Shown here: positions 32,403 to 42,435 of the stretch, piece after piece
Layout: the number at the start of each line of letters is the position of its first letter
Numbering within the stretch: position 1 is the first letter of the stretch
Assembly: GCA_028279515.1 (NCBI GenBank)
Contig: JANQNQ010000001.1
Span: 372,001-436,000 of the forward strand
Origin: Flavobacteriaceae bacterium
GTDB taxonomy: Bacteria; Bacteroidota; Bacteroidia; Flavobacteriales; Flavobacteriaceae
Direction of reading: 5' to 3'
DNA length: 64,000 nt
Notes under the pieces: generated by a model
Database searches by the model: none
What the model saw: only the letters and a program-made list of their open reading frames with translations
What the model was told of the DNA's origin: nothing
Translations under genes and position numbers: made by a program

Positions 32403-32972
32403 ATGAAAACGAAAAAAAAATTATTTGTACTTGTTCTGTTACTTATTGGTTTTCAGTTAAATGCACAATTTGATAGCAGTAAAACTGCTGTTGAAGATGT
32501 ATTGCTGGACACCCCAGCTAAAATGCAGGGAGACATCGTTGATGTTGCTGCAAGCATTAGTGACTTTAGCACTTTGGTAACTGCAGTGAAAGCTGCCGAA
32601 TTGGTCGAAACCCTAAAAGGAGATGGCCCATTCACAGTATTTGCGCCTACCAATGATGCCTTCTCTAAATTACCGTCTGGTACGCTAGAGAGCCTATTGA
32701 AAGCTGAAAATAAGGGGCAATTGGCGAAAATATTAAAATACCATGTGGTTGTTGGAAAAGTGATGGCCAGCGATGTTATCTCTGCTGTCAAGAACAATCG
32801 CGGAAAGTACACAATTAAAACAGTAAGTGGAGACGCACTTGTCGCTTCAATCAACAACGGAAACGTTGTGCTCACCGACGCAGCGGGCAACACTTCTACC
32901 ATATCAAAAACAGACGTGGGGGCTTCTAACGGAGTCATTCATGTAATCGATACAGTTGTTCTTCCAGAATAA
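32403..32972 (+). CDS. Secreted fasciclin-domain protein
   Basis: 189 residues with a signal peptide (LFVLVLLLIGFQLNAQ). One fasciclin (FAS1) domain covers about residues 50-188, with both conserved boxes: FTVFAPTNDAFSKLP and NGVIHVIDTVVLP. FAS1 domains act in adhesion or surface interactions. It is divergent from the ECF sigma/anti-sigma pair and ends in a strong terminator, so a regulated single-gene unit is likely. The partner or ligand cannot be read from the sequence. Confidence 0.92.
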   Translation: MKTKKKLFVLVLLLIGFQLNAQFDSSKTAVEDVLLDTPAKMQGDIVDVAASISDFSTLVTAVKAAELVETLKGDGPFTVFAPTNDAFSKLPSGTLESLLKAENKGQLAKILKYHVVVGKVMASDVISAVKNNRGKYTIKTVSGDALVASINNGNVVLTDAAGNTSTISKTDVGASNGVIHVIDTVVLPE

Positions 32973-32995
32973 TTTGTTTTAGGTTAGTTTAGTTG

Positions 32996-33030
32996 AAACC
33001 CTCGCTTGGGGAAGCGAGGGTTTATTTTTT
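32996..33030 (+). terminator. Intrinsic terminator after the fasciclin gene
   Basis: A 12-bp perfect stem, AAACCCTCGCTT / AAGCGAGGGTTT, with a GGGG loop is followed by ATTTTTT. Confidence 0.88.
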
Positions 33031-33096
33031 TCCATTTTTTAAGAGGAAGGCAAACGCTTCAAATTTTATAACTTTATAAGATCAACAGCCTTCATC

Positions 33097-34446
33097 ATGA
33101 AACATTCACGCATCTTATACTTTCTCCGTATTTCTATTTTTCTTGTTGTAGCCAATGTCTTTCCGCAGGAAAACCAAATAAAAGCACTGATAGGCGGAAC
33201 CCTTATCGATGGTTACGGCGGTGAACCCATAAAAAACAGTGTCATCATTATTGAAGGAAAGAAGATCAAATCTGTAGGGAACATCTACACGATACCCGTC
33301 CCTCCCAATGCTGAGGTGATCTCGACCGAAGGTATGACTGTATTGCCCGGACTTTGGGATATGCATGTACACACCATGATCAACGGACATGCTGATTATA
33401 GCTATTGGGACAAGACTTATCCACCTCTTTTAGAAGATGTGATCATGCCTGCTTCTGCGTTGCAATTGTTGATGGCCGGAGTTACGAGCGCCAGAGATTT
33501 GGGCGCGCCTTTAAAAGAATCCATCAGTGTACGCGATCGAATTAACAATGGGGTAATCCCTGGAGCCACACTCTATGTTTCGGGGCCCTTCATTCAGCAC
33601 AAACCATATCCTGGAACCGAAGCATTTAGATGGGGCATAAGCGGCCCTGAAGATGGAAGAAAGAAGATCAAAAAATTGGCAAAATCGGGTGTAGATTGCA
33701 TTAAGCTCATAGATCAAGACCAAATGACCATGGCCGAATTAAAGGCGGTTGTTGATGAAGCGCATAAAAATGGTTTGAAGGTGGTGGCTCATGGTCATCG
33801 TCCTGAAGAGATCCGAAAAGGACTCATGGCAGGAGTGGACTGTTTTGAACACACAGGTCTTTCCTCGGCCCCAAGATATCCCGATGATGTCATGGAGATG
33901 ATCAAAGAACGCACGGCACAGATGAATTTGGGCCCATTATATTGGTGTCCAACGGTCGAAGGCCTGTATAACTACGAATATGTTCGTGACAATCGGGAGC
34001 ATCTAGACAATGATTCGTGGCACAGAGGATTACCGGATAGCGTGGTCGTAGATATCAAGAACAGTTTTAAACATCCAGACCGCCTGCCATATTTTCAATT
34101 AACCCCCATGCGAAAACCGACGCTAGAGACCAAGATCAAACAGTTGATGGAAGCGGGCGTAGTACTCATGATCGGCACCGACAGCGGGATTCCTATGAAA
34201 TTTCACAGTCAATCTACCTGGAATGAACTGGATGTGTGGGTCAATGAATTTGGGATCGACCCCATGTATGCCATTCGCGCGGCTACTTATTGGCCAGCAT
34301 TATGGACGGGTGTCGCAGATAAGGTCGGTACGGTAACCGAAGGCAAGGATGCCGATATCATTGCCGTTAAGGGCGATGTGCTAAGGCATATCAATCTGTT
34401 AAGTGATGTCGATATTGTGATCAAGCACGGAAAGCGATATAAATAG
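33097..34446 (+). CDS. Secreted amidohydrolase (imidazolonepropionase-like)
   Basis: 449 residues with a signal peptide (ISIFLVVANVFPQ). Amidohydrolase fold: GGTLIDGYGGEPIKNSVIII at the N-terminal beta domain, the metal motif H-V-H in LWDMHVHTM, a likely bridging Lys in VDCIKLID, His in VVAHGHRPEE and CFEHTG, and the catalytic Asp in MIGTDSGIP. The C-terminal return VTEGKDADIIAVKGD completes the beta domain. Family members are periplasmic hydrolases of peptides or cyclic amides (prolidase-like); the substrate is not determinable. It is a single-gene unit on +. Confidence 0.86.
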   Translation: MKHSRILYFLRISIFLVVANVFPQENQIKALIGGTLIDGYGGEPIKNSVIIIEGKKIKSVGNIYTIPVPPNAEVISTEGMTVLPGLWDMHVHTMINGHADYSYWDKTYPPLLEDVIMPASALQLLMAGVTSARDLGAPLKESISVRDRINNGVIPGATLYVSGPFIQHKPYPGTEAFRWGISGPEDGRKKIKKLAKSGVDCIKLIDQDQMTMAELKAVVDEAHKNGLKVVAHGHRPEEIRKGLMAGVDCFEHTGLSSAPRYPDDVMEMIKERTAQMNLGPLYWCPTVEGLYNYEYVRDNREHLDNDSWHRGLPDSVVVDIKNSFKHPDRLPYFQLTPMRKPTLETKIKQLMEAGVVLMIGTDSGIPMKFHSQSTWNELDVWVNEFGIDPMYAIRAATYWPALWTGVADKVGTVTEGKDADIIAVKGDVLRHINLLSDVDIVIKHGKRYK

Positions 34447-34494
34447 CGAACTATAATCGTAGAGAAGAAATCCTAAAAACGTTATTGCTGTGAC

Positions 34495-34587
34495 TTACCC
34501 GATATCTTTTTTGTCGAGAAAATCTACAATTTTAGGCATCGCCAAGGTAAAGGCAAAAATAAAAATGGCAGCTAGGATCATATCCAT
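34495..34587 (-). CDS. Predicted 30-residue single-helix membrane peptide
   Basis: 30 residues from an ATG at 34587 to a TAA at 34497-34495. It has one hydrophobic helix (ILAAIFIFAFTLAMPKIVDF) with an acidic N-terminus (MDM) and a charged tail (LDKKDIG), the plan of known small membrane peptides. It lies alone in the 265-base gap between the amidohydrolase (+) and DUF2071 (-) genes. The rest of that gap shows nothing I can name. A chance frame cannot be ruled out, but the helix plus KK-containing tail is coherent. Confidence 0.35.
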   Translation of the reverse strand: MDMILAAIFIFAFTLAMPKIVDFLDKKDIG

Positions 34588-34711
34588 GGGTAAGGTGTTT
34601 AGTTAGTCGCAAGCTACGTGCTTTGCCCGAAAACCTAATGCTAAAAACGGTCAATAAAATGGAATAATCGATAAACGGATGATATCTCACCACAAATGGT
34701 GATGTACAGTG

Positions 34712-35419
34712 TTAGAGTTTCCTTTTGTTTTCTACGGTAATTTCTGATCCTTCAGCAAGCATTACAGAAACTGGAGAAAGATCGTTGAGGTGTGCAAAAT
34801 CAGCTCCGTACACGGCACCAAAATCTACCGATATTTGATGGTCTACTATTTCATAGGCATGCCACTTTGGGTGAGTTACCTCATATTCATAAGTTGTGGT
34901 TGGGCTAATTTTGGTATATCCCCAATAGTGTTCTGTGATGAATTCAGTTTCGCTGTTTTCTTCAATTTTTTGCGGAGTTTTTAATGCGGAAACACCAAAG
35001 GTCTGCCAGTTACCATTTAGTTTCCATTGGTACGTTACGTTGAGCAGGTCATCTTTCTCTTCCCATAGATGTTTCATTGGAAGCGTTTGATAATGTTCTT
35101 TATAGATTGAGTTGGCAACAAGGGTCAGCGCCGGTTTCGGAACGATCTCTTTGACAAAAACGACACCTCGTTTCCACTCACCTTGGTCTTTGTAGCGTAC
35201 ATAAAATCGAAGATTTACTTCTTCAAAGTCCTTGTGAAAAGGAATCGGAATCCCAAGTAGTTTCGTATTCTTGAACATAAATCCGACAAGACTTACATAG
35301 CAGTTGCCATTCCAGATGTCTAATTCGGTCTTATGCGGAAGGTATTTTTCGAGCAGGGCAGGGTCAACCACATAGTTACCCAGTGCCAATTTTCGCCATT
35401 CGGCCTTTAAAAAACTCAT
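34712..35419 (-). CDS. DUF2071 (YqjF-like) family protein
   Basis: 235 residues from the ATG at 35419. Family motifs: FLKAEWRKLALGNYVVDPALLEKYLP at the start, GNCYVSLVGFMFKNTKLLGIPIPFH, NLRFYVRYK, and a final WHAYEIVDHQISVDFGAVYG. DUF2071 proteins are small beta-barrel-like soluble proteins with unknown activity. It starts 2 bases after the murB stop, so it is co-transcribed with murB. There is no signal peptide. Confidence 0.82.
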   Translation of the reverse strand: MSFLKAEWRKLALGNYVVDPALLEKYLPHKTELDIWNGNCYVSLVGFMFKNTKLLGIPIPFHKDFEEVNLRFYVRYKDQGEWKRGVVFVKEIVPKPALTLVANSIYKEHYQTLPMKHLWEEKDDLLNVTYQWKLNGNWQTFGVSALKTPQKIEENSETEFITEHYWGYTKISPTTTYEYEVTHPKWHAYEIVDHQISVDFGAVYGADFAHLNDLSPVSVMLAEGSEITVENKRKL

Positions 35420-35421
35420 AA

Positions 35422-36435
35422 CTATAGTACATTCACTTCGGCTTCTATATCGATGCCGAAGCATTTTTTTACCTTCTGTCGTATTCTTTGCGCAAGTTGC
35501 CAGATCTCTGCACCGCTCGCATCTCCATGATTCACGAGCACTAGTGCCTGATTCTTATGTACGCCTGCATCTCCGTAACGCTTTCCTTTGAATCCTGCAG
35601 TTTCGATCAGCCAGCCAGCCGGCACTTTGATTTCGTTTTCACCAAGAACATAGTGTGGTGCCTTGGGATAAGTTTCTTTCAGCTTTTCGAATGCCTGTTT
35701 GTCAATCACAGGATTCTTAAAGAAGCTTCCGCTGTTGCCTAATACTGCAGGGTCGGGAAGCTTGCTCTGACGAATGCTGATGACCGCGTCAGATACTGCT
35801 TTTATCGTTGGTTCATTGACCCCTTGTTCGTTCAGTTTAGCTTCAATAGCACCGTACGAAATATTAAGCTTGTGGTCTTTCTTTGTCAATCGAAACGTCA
35901 CCGACGTAATGATGTACTTTCCTTTGGCCTTTCGTTTAAAGATGGAATCTCGATACCCAAACTCGCAAGCTGACAAATCAAAGAGTTCTTTATTCTTAGA
36001 TTCAATGTTTATGGCTTCACAATTAACAAAGACATCCTTTAATTCAACGCCGTAAGCCCCAATATTCTGAATAGGAGCAGTGCCTACATTCCCTGGAATC
36101 AGAGAGAGGTTTTCGATTCCTCCGTAATTATGATCAATACACCACAACACAAATTGATGCCAATTTTCACCGGCGGACACTTTAAGTGTTACGTAGTCGT
36201 CATTTTCATCTATTACCGTAATTCCCTTCAGGTTTACATGAATGACCAATTTGTCGATGTCTTTAGTGAGGAGCATATTGCTTCCGCCGCCAAGGATAAA
36301 TCGGTCAGGGAATTCTTCCGAAGACAACACTTCGATTAGAGAAGCTTCCGAAGAAACAGAAACAAAATGTGCAGCCTTTACATCAATGCCAAAGGTATTG
36401 TATGGTTTTAAAGATATGTCTTGTTGGATGTTCAA
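35422..36435 (-). CDS. murB: UDP-N-acetylmuramate dehydrogenase
   Basis: 337 residues. FAD-binding PCMH fold: FILGGGSNMLL near residue 45, and GIENLSLIPGNVGTAPIQNIGAYG, the MurB signature with the active-site region. GNSGSFFKNPVI carries the catalytic Ser (SGSFFKNP), and AEVNVL ends the protein with the catalytic Glu. It resembles type I MurB. It reduces UDP-GlcNAc-enolpyruvate to UDP-MurNAc in the cytoplasm for peptidoglycan synthesis. It is followed by the DUF2071 gene and preceded by the aminotransferase gene 50 bases upstream on the same strand. Confidence 0.94.
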   Translation of the reverse strand: MNIQQDISLKPYNTFGIDVKAAHFVSVSSEASLIEVLSSEEFPDRFILGGGSNMLLTKDIDKLVIHVNLKGITVIDENDDYVTLKVSAGENWHQFVLWCIDHNYGGIENLSLIPGNVGTAPIQNIGAYGVELKDVFVNCEAINIESKNKELFDLSACEFGYRDSIFKRKAKGKYIITSVTFRLTKKDHKLNISYGAIEAKLNEQGVNEPTIKAVSDAVISIRQSKLPDPAVLGNSGSFFKNPVIDKQAFEKLKETYPKAPHYVLGENEIKVPAGWLIETAGFKGKRYGDAGVHKNQALVLVNHGDASGAEIWQLAQRIRQKVKKCFGIDIEAEVNVL

Positions 36436-36485
36436 TCCCAGTTGTTGATTCTTAGTTATTGGATTCTTGTCTATGGGTCCTAAAG

Positions 36486-37676
36486 TTATGCATTATATGT
36501 TTCAAGAGCTGCCTTTAGGATAGCAACCGACTTGATAAGGTCTTCTTCATTTAAAACGTACGCAATTCGCACCTGATTCAGGCCAATGCCGGGTGTTGAA
36601 TAGAACCCTGCGGCCGGCGCTACCATGACAGTTTCTCCGTTATGGTCAAACTTCTCCAAAAGCCATTGTGCAAAATCATCGGCATTGGTCACGGGAAGCT
36701 CTGCAATACAGTAAAAAGCACCTTTAGGTTTGGCAACACGAACCCCTGGAATCTCTTTAAGAGCAGCAACTAAGGTATTTCTTCGTTCTACATACTCTTC
36801 GATCACATCGTCAAAATAACGCTGCGGAGTGTCAAGTGCCGCTTCACTGGCCACTTGTGCATAGGTTGGTGGCGAAAGACGTGCTTGAGCAAATTTCAAG
36901 GCAGTACTGATAACGTTTTTGTTCTTTGAAACGATACACCCAATTCGGGCACCGCACATACTATAACGTTTTGAAACTGAATCGATCATGATGGCATGAT
37001 CTTCAAGTCCGGCCTCTTGCATTACTGAATAATGTGTGAGTCCGTCGTATGCAAATTCGCGATACACCTCGTCAGCAATTAGGAAAAGGTCATGTTCTTT
37101 GACAATGGCCGCCAACTTTTTGATTTCTTCCTTCGAATACAGGTATCCAGTAGGATTTCCAGGATTACAGATCAATATGGCTTTGGTCTTTGTTGTGATC
37201 AGCTTTTCGAATTCTTCGATAGGAGGAAGTGCAAAATTGTCTTCGATCTTAGAGACAACGGGCACAACTTTTACTCCAGATGCCGTTGCAAATCCGTTGT
37301 AGTTTGCGTAAAAAGGCTCAGGTATGATCACCTCGTCTCCTGGATCTGTGATGCTTCCCATGGCAAACAGAAGCGCCTCACTACCACCAGTGGTCACAAT
37401 GATCTGCTCTGCATTTACTTCGATATCGTTTTTATGATAGTACCCAGCTATCTTAGTTCGGTATTCTTCAGACCCTTCAGAGCGGCTGTATGCCAAAACC
37501 TCAATGGTATTGTTCTTTATGGCGTCTAAAGCTACTTGCGGCGTCTTAATGTCTGGTTGCCCGATGTTTAGATGGTATACATGATGTCCTCTTTTTTTTG
37601 CGTCTTCGGCATATGGGACGAGCTTTCTGATTGGAGATTCGGGCATTTTTTGCCCTTTCAAAGAGATTGCTGGCAT
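36486..37676 (-). CDS. Class I PLP-dependent aminotransferase (aspartate aminotransferase-like)
   Basis: 396 residues. Fold type I aminotransferase: HLNIGQPDIKTP, the cofactor Asp/Tyr in LIADEVYREFAYDG, and the PLP lysine in DSVSKRYSMCGARIG, then an Arg in QVRIAYVL for the substrate carboxylate. NPGNPTG is typical of the aspartate/tyrosine/aromatic group Iγ. The amino donor and acceptor cannot be fixed; aspartate or an aromatic amino acid is likely. It is upstream of murB with a 50-base gap and may share a transcript. Confidence 0.88.
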   Translation of the reverse strand: MPAISLKGQKMPESPIRKLVPYAEDAKKRGHHVYHLNIGQPDIKTPQVALDAIKNNTIEVLAYSRSEGSEEYRTKIAGYYHKNDIEVNAEQIIVTTGGSEALLFAMGSITDPGDEVIIPEPFYANYNGFATASGVKVVPVVSKIEDNFALPPIEEFEKLITTKTKAILICNPGNPTGYLYSKEEIKKLAAIVKEHDLFLIADEVYREFAYDGLTHYSVMQEAGLEDHAIMIDSVSKRYSMCGARIGCIVSKNKNVISTALKFAQARLSPPTYAQVASEAALDTPQRYFDDVIEEYVERRNTLVAALKEIPGVRVAKPKGAFYCIAELPVTNADDFAQWLLEKFDHNGETVMVAPAAGFYSTPGIGLNQVRIAYVLNEEDLIKSVAILKAALETYNA

Positions 37677-37835
37677 TGTCTAGAATTTAGTAAGACAAAG
37701 TTGCAAAATATATTCAAAAGAAGGGGCATGAAAACGGCGTTTTTATACCCGTTAAATTGTGTTAAATGCTAGTTTTTGACCTCAAAATTTATTAAATTGG
37801 TAAGTCACCGAACCAAAATCTAAGCGGCCTAAACC

Positions 37836-39170
37836 TTGAGATTGTTAAGTAAATACATGTTTGTTCTGCTGTTGCTCGTTGCTTTTAATGGGCGATCGCA
37901 ATCTGGTTTTTCACTTCCAGATGACCAGAAAAGCGAACGAATGAACTTCAAGTTCATCAATAATCTCATCGTCATACCCGTTGAAATAAATGGGGTAGAG
38001 CTCTCCTTTTTACTGGATTCTGGTGTAAACACGCCTATTCTGTTCAACTTAAGCGAAAACGACTCGGTGGACCTTCGAAATGTTCAGGATATCTACTTGC
38101 GTGGATTTGGTGATGGCGAACCCATCAGAGCCTTAAAATCAACCTACAATCGCGTAAAGGTCAAAAACATTTACAACAACAATTTGGACCTTTATGTGAT
38201 TCTGGACCAAAAGATAAACTTTTCACCCAGATTGGGGATTCCGATTCACGGAATCATTGGCTATGATTTGTTTAAAGATTTTGTTGTTGAGATAAACTAT
38301 GCAGCTAAAAGGCTAAAATTTTACGACCCTGATAATTACAAATACAAACCGTGTAGAAAGTGCGATGATTTTGAATTGACCTTCTATAAGAATAAACCCT
38401 ATATTGATTTGAGTGCAGACTTTTCTGGGAACAAAGACGTTCCTGTGAAGTTGTTGATAGACTCTGGGTCTAGTGATGCACTTTGGCTTTTTGAGGATGA
38501 CCAAGAAAGGGTATCGGTACCTAATGCCTATTTTGAAGATTTTCTCGGAAGAGGTCTAAGCGGAAGCATTTATGGGAAACGAGCCAGGGTCGATAATCTT
38601 CATGTCGGAAAGTTTACACTGAAAGACGCTAAAGTGGCGTTTCCTGATTCGACCTCATTGGTATTTGTGAAACGTTACAAAGAGCGAAACGGAAGCTTGG
38701 GGGCTGAGATCTTAAAGCGTTTTAACATGGTGGTCGACTATCCACACGGAAAATTGCGATTGAAGAAAAATGCAAGGTTTGCTGACTCTTTCAAGTATAA
38801 TATGAGTGGGATCGAATTGCAACACAACGGCATTCGAGTGGTAAGAGAGTTACAATCAAGATATCAAAGCGCCATCAAGAATGATGATAACAATAGTGGT
38901 GCCGTTGAAATTGTGCTAAACCGCACTTATGCGTATAGCTTAGAACCTGCCCTTGAGATTGCAGAAGTTCGAAAAAACTCTCCGGCAGAAGAAGCTGGGT
39001 TAAAAACGGGCGATGTGATTCTTCGGGTTAACGGTAAAGATAGCCATCGTTATTCGCTTCAAGAGGTGATGGAAATGCTACAGGATAAAGAAGGGAAGCG
39101 AATTCAATTGCTGGTCGATCGAAAAGGACGACGATTAAAATTTCAATTCGAACTTAAAAAACTGCTATAA
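37836..39170 (+). CDS. Exported retropepsin-like aspartyl protease with PDZ domain
   Basis: 444 residues; either TTG 37836 or ATG 37857 may be the start. The N-terminus is a signal peptide (KYMFVLLLLVAFNG). Two retropepsin-like D-S-G motifs are visible: D61 (LLDSGVNTP) and D209 (LLIDSGSSDAL). Each is followed by a hydrophobic strand, as in a single-chain two-lobed clan AA protease. A PDZ domain forms the C-terminus (about 375-443: EVRKNSPAEEAGLKTGDVILRVNG). The protein should act in the periplasm. The arrangement is known in Bacteroidota, but a substrate has not been assigned. Confidence 0.83.
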   Translation: MRLLSKYMFVLLLLVAFNGRSQSGFSLPDDQKSERMNFKFINNLIVIPVEINGVELSFLLDSGVNTPILFNLSENDSVDLRNVQDIYLRGFGDGEPIRALKSTYNRVKVKNIYNNNLDLYVILDQKINFSPRLGIPIHGIIGYDLFKDFVVEINYAAKRLKFYDPDNYKYKPCRKCDDFELTFYKNKPYIDLSADFSGNKDVPVKLLIDSGSSDALWLFEDDQERVSVPNAYFEDFLGRGLSGSIYGKRARVDNLHVGKFTLKDAKVAFPDSTSLVFVKRYKERNGSLGAEILKRFNMVVDYPHGKLRLKKNARFADSFKYNMSGIELQHNGIRVVRELQSRYQSAIKNDDNNSGAVEIVLNRTYAYSLEPALEIAEVRKNSPAEEAGLKTGDVILRVNGKDSHRYSLQEVMEMLQDKEGKRIQLLVDRKGRRLKFQFELKKLL

Positions 39171-39198
39171 AAAAAGCCCTCTAAATGAGGGCTTTTCT
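39171..39198. terminator. Bidirectional terminator between the protease and DUF1573 genes
   Basis: AAAAGCCCTC-TAAAT-GAGGGCTTTT, perfect 10-bp stem with A and T flanks, between convergent genes ending at 39170 and 39220. Confidence 0.88.
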
Positions 39199-39219
39199 AT
39201 TTTGCGTCATGGTCGTTTG

Positions 39220-39645
39220 CTATTGCTGCTCTGGACCTGTTTTTTTCTTCATCATGACACTCTCGTTGTTGCCAGCTAAAACCTTTCCTTTGATCTTTAA
39301 AGCAACCGTAGGCGTATCAGCATTTGAATATACCGTAATGGTCTTTCTGATCGGACCAACACGCTTGGTGTCATACTTTACCTGGATCTCACCAGTTTCT
39401 CCTGGTTGAATCGGCTTTTCAGGTTTTTTAGGAATCGTACAACCACAGCTAGAGTATACCCTAGAAATGATTAATGGCGCTGTTCCTGTATTCGTAAATT
39501 CGAATGCGCGAACACCGTCGCTACCTTTAGCGATCTCACCATAGTCAACCACGTCTTCCTTAAATTCGATTTTGGCCGTCTTCTCCTGCGCTTGAATTCC
39601 AAAACTCACTAGGCCAACAAACAATATCGTAATAATTTTTTTCAT
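39220..39645 (-). CDS. DUF1573 exported protein
   Basis: 141 residues from the ATG at 39645 (a GTG codon precedes it). Signal peptide MKKIITILFVGLVSFGIQAQ, then an Ig-like DUF1573 domain: FEFTNTGTAPLIISRVYSSCGCTIP, GETGEIQVKYDTKRVGPIRKTITVYSNA. The CGC pair is typical. The fold resembles ASH/Ig domains, and the family is found in Bacteroidota envelopes; the role is unknown. It is a single-gene unit sharing a terminator with the convergent protease gene. Confidence 0.9.
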   Translation of the reverse strand: MKKIITILFVGLVSFGIQAQEKTAKIEFKEDVVDYGEIAKGSDGVRAFEFTNTGTAPLIISRVYSSCGCTIPKKPEKPIQPGETGEIQVKYDTKRVGPIRKTITVYSNADTPTVALKIKGKVLAGNNESVMMKKKTGPEQQ

Positions 39646-39737
39646 CACTTTTAAGATTTGTTTAGAACGTAAATTTAATCACTTTTTGACCAACCTGCAA
39701 AATATTTAAATCTCTTTTATAATCTTACAGAGTTAAG

Positions 39738-39745
39738 TACTTTTG
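39738..39745 (+). promoter_or_regulatory. -7 element for valS
   Basis: TACTTTTG, an exact TAnnTTTG match, 30 bases before the valS ATG. No TTG is at the -33 distance. Confidence 0.45.
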
Positions 39746-39775
39746 CACTTCATATTTCAAAAACTAGACCAAAGT

Positions 39776-42409
39776 ATGAGTATCCCAGCAAAATTTGAGG
39801 CCCACAAGGTAGAAGGTAAGTGGTACGACTACTGGATGAAACACAATTATTTTCATTCAGAACCTGATGAGAGAGAGCCATATACGATAGTAATTCCTCC
39901 ACCAAATGTCACCGGAGTCTTACATATGGGCCATATGTTGAACAATACCATTCAAGATGTGTTGATTCGTCGTGCGCGTCTTAAGGGATATAATGCCTGC
40001 TGGGTACCAGGTACCGACCATGCTTCAATAGCAACCGAAGCAAAGGTTGTTAATAAGCTAAAAGGTCAAGGAATTGACAAAAATGACCTAACTAGAGATG
40101 AGTTTTTGAAGCACGCTTGGGATTGGACACACGAACACGGTGGAATTATCCTTGAGCAACTTAAAAAGTTAGGATGCTCGTGCGATTGGGAACGCACAAA
40201 ATTTACCATGGATGACGATATGTCTGCATCGGTGATCAAAGTATTTGTGGATCTATATAACAAAGGGTTGATCTATCGCGGATATCGCATGGTAAACTGG
40301 GATCCAGAGGCAAAGACAACGCTTTCTGACGAAGAGGTTATCTATGAAGAAAAGCAAGGAAACTTATACTATCTCTCGTACGATATTGAAGGGAGTAACG
40401 AAAAGGTAACCATTGCTACCACACGTCCTGAAACTATTTTGGGTGATACGGCTATCTGTATCAACCCGAATGATGAGCGTTATAGCCACCTGAAAGGAAA
40501 GAAAGCAATCGTACCTATCTGCGATCGTGTGATTCCTATCATTGAGGATGAATATGTTGACGTGGAATTTGGAACGGGATGCTTGAAGGTAACTCCCGCA
40601 CACGATGAAAATGACAAGGTACTTGGCGATAAACATAAACTTGAAGTAGTGGATATCTTCAATGAAGATGCTACCCTAAATGGTTACGGACTTCATTACG
40701 AAGGAAAAGATCGTTTTGTTGTGCGAAAAGAGATTTCAAAAGAGCTTGAAGAGAAAGGGTATTTAGTAAAAGTTGAGCAACATACTAACAAAGTAGGAAC
40801 CTCTGAACGTACAAAGGCCGTTATCGAGCCTAGACTTTCTGATCAATGGTTCTTAAAGATGGAAGAACTAGTGAAGCCTGCGCTAAAAGCTGTTTTGGAA
40901 GATGAAGAAGTAAAGCTGTTTCCTAAAAAATTCGAAAATACCTACCGTCACTGGATGGAAAACATCCGTGATTGGAATATCTCTCGCCAATTATGGTGGG
41001 GGCAACAGATTCCGGCGTACTATTACGGCCCTGGAAAGGAAGACTTTGTCGTGGCCGAAACACCAGAAGATGCTTTGGCATTGGCCAAAAAGAAAACCAA
41101 TAACGATGAATTAACTGCAGCGGATCTTAAACAAGATCCAGATGCACTAGATACTTGGTTCTCGTCATGGTTATGGCCAATCAGTGTTTTTGGCGGAATA
41201 ATGGAACCAGAGAACAAAGAAGTGCAGTACTACTATCCGACCAATGATTTGGTGACCGGGCCAGACATTCTGTTCTTCTGGGTAGCCCGAATGATCATTG
41301 CAGGATATGAATATCGCGACACCAAACCGTTCACGAATGTGTATTTAACAGGACTGGTAAGGGACAAGCAACGTCGTAAAATGTCAAAACAACTCGGAAA
41401 TTCTCCTGATGCGTTGAAACTTATTGAGAAATTTGGTGCAGACGGTGTTAGGGTAGGGCTTCTTATGAGTTCGGCAGCTGGAAATGATTTGATGTTTGAC
41501 GAGGCACTTTGTGACCAAGGGAAGAACTTTACTAATAAGATATGGAACGCTCTCAAATTGATAAAAGGCTGGGAGACAAATGACTCCATTGAACAGCCAG
41601 AATCCGCAAGGATTGCATTGTCTTGGTATGAGTCCAAATTCAACAAGACCTTGGTCGAAATTGAAGATCACTTTAGCAAGTACCGTATTTCTGATGCGTT
41701 GATGGCGATGTATCGATTGGTATGGACCGACTTCTGTTCTTGGTTTTTGGAGTCGATAAAGCCAGCTTACCAGCAACCTATTGATAAAAAAACCTACGAA
41801 GAAGCGATTCGTTTGTTCGAAGCTAATCTGAAAATCCTTCATCCTTTCATGCCATTCTTAACGGAAGAAGCCTGGCATCAAATTGAAAACCGCACTTCAG
41901 AAGAAGCTTTAATAGTAGCTTCATGGCCTGAAATTGGTCAAATTGACGAAGATGTGCTGTCCAAGTTTGATTTTACGTCGGAAGTAGTCTCAGGTATTAG
42001 ATCTATAAGAAAGAAGAAAAACATTCCGAATAAGGATTCCATTTCCCTTTCTTTGATAAATAACGAGAATGTCGGCAAAGAAATGGATGCAATAATAACG
42101 AAACTCGGCAACGTTTCTGCCATTTCTTATGTAGAAGAAAAACTAGACGGAGCACTTTCATTTAGAGTGAAAAGTAACGAGTATTTCATCCCGATGGAAG
42201 GTGCCATCGATGTTGAGGCCGAAGTAGCCAAATTGACCGAAGAACTTAAATACAATGAAGGTTTCTTGAAGTCAGTTCAAAAGAAGCTCTCTAACGAACG
42301 TTTTGTGAACAATGCACCAGAGCAAGTAATTGCAAAGGAACGGCAAAAAGAAGCAGACGCCTTGGCTAAGATTTCTACGATCAAGGAGAGTTTGTCAGCA
42401 CTTAAGTAA
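39776..42409 (+). CDS. valS: Valyl-tRNA synthetase
   Basis: 877 residues from the ATG at 39776 (the frame from 39743 is not supported). Class I synthetase: the HIGH-like HMGH in [13 protein letters not shown], a CP1 editing domain ([14 protein letters not shown]), the KMSKS-like motif [13 protein letters not shown], an anticodon-binding domain, and the C-terminal coiled coil typical of ValRS ([19 protein letters not shown]). Length fits the family. It charges tRNA-Val in the cytoplasm. It is a single-gene unit with a -7 element upstream and a terminator downstream. Confidence 0.97.
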   Translation: MSIPAKFEAHKVEGKWYDYWMKHNYFHSEPDEREPYTIVIPPPNVTGVLHMGHMLNNTIQDVLIRRARLKGYNACWVPGTDHASIATEAKVVNKLKGQGIDKNDLTRDEFLKHAWDWTHEHGGIILEQLKKLGCSCDWERTKFTMDDDMSASVIKVFVDLYNKGLIYRGYRMVNWDPEAKTTLSDEEVIYEEKQGNLYYLSYDIEGSNEKVTIATTRPETILGDTAICINPNDERYSHLKGKKAIVPICDRVIPIIEDEYVDVEFGTGCLKVTPAHDENDKVLGDKHKLEVVDIFNEDATLNGYGLHYEGKDRFVVRKEISKELEEKGYLVKVEQHTNKVGTSERTKAVIEPRLSDQWFLKMEELVKPALKAVLEDEEVKLFPKKFENTYRHWMENIRDWNISRQLWWGQQIPAYYYGPGKEDFVVAETPEDALALAKKKTNNDELTAADLKQDPDALDTWFSSWLWPISVFGGIMEPENKEVQYYYPTNDLVTGPDILFFWVARMIIAGYEYRDTKPFTNVYLTGLVRDKQRRKMSKQLGNSPDALKLIEKFGADGVRVGLLMSSAAGNDLMFDEALCDQGKNFTNKIWNALKLIKGWETNDSIEQPESARIALSWYESKFNKTLVEIEDHFSKYRISDALMAMYRLVWTDFCSWFLESIKPAYQQPIDKKTYEEAIRLFEANLKILHPFMPFLTEEAWHQIENRTSEEALIVASWPEIGQIDEDVLSKFDFTSEVVSGIRSIRKKKNIPNKDSISLSLINNENVGKEMDAIITKLGNVSAISYVEEKLDGALSFRVKSNEYFIPMEGAIDVEAEVAKLTEELKYNEGFLKSVQKKLSNERFVNNAPEQVIAKERQKEADALAKISTIKESLSALK

Positions 42410-42435
42410 ATAAAATCCCCAATTATTACATAAAC

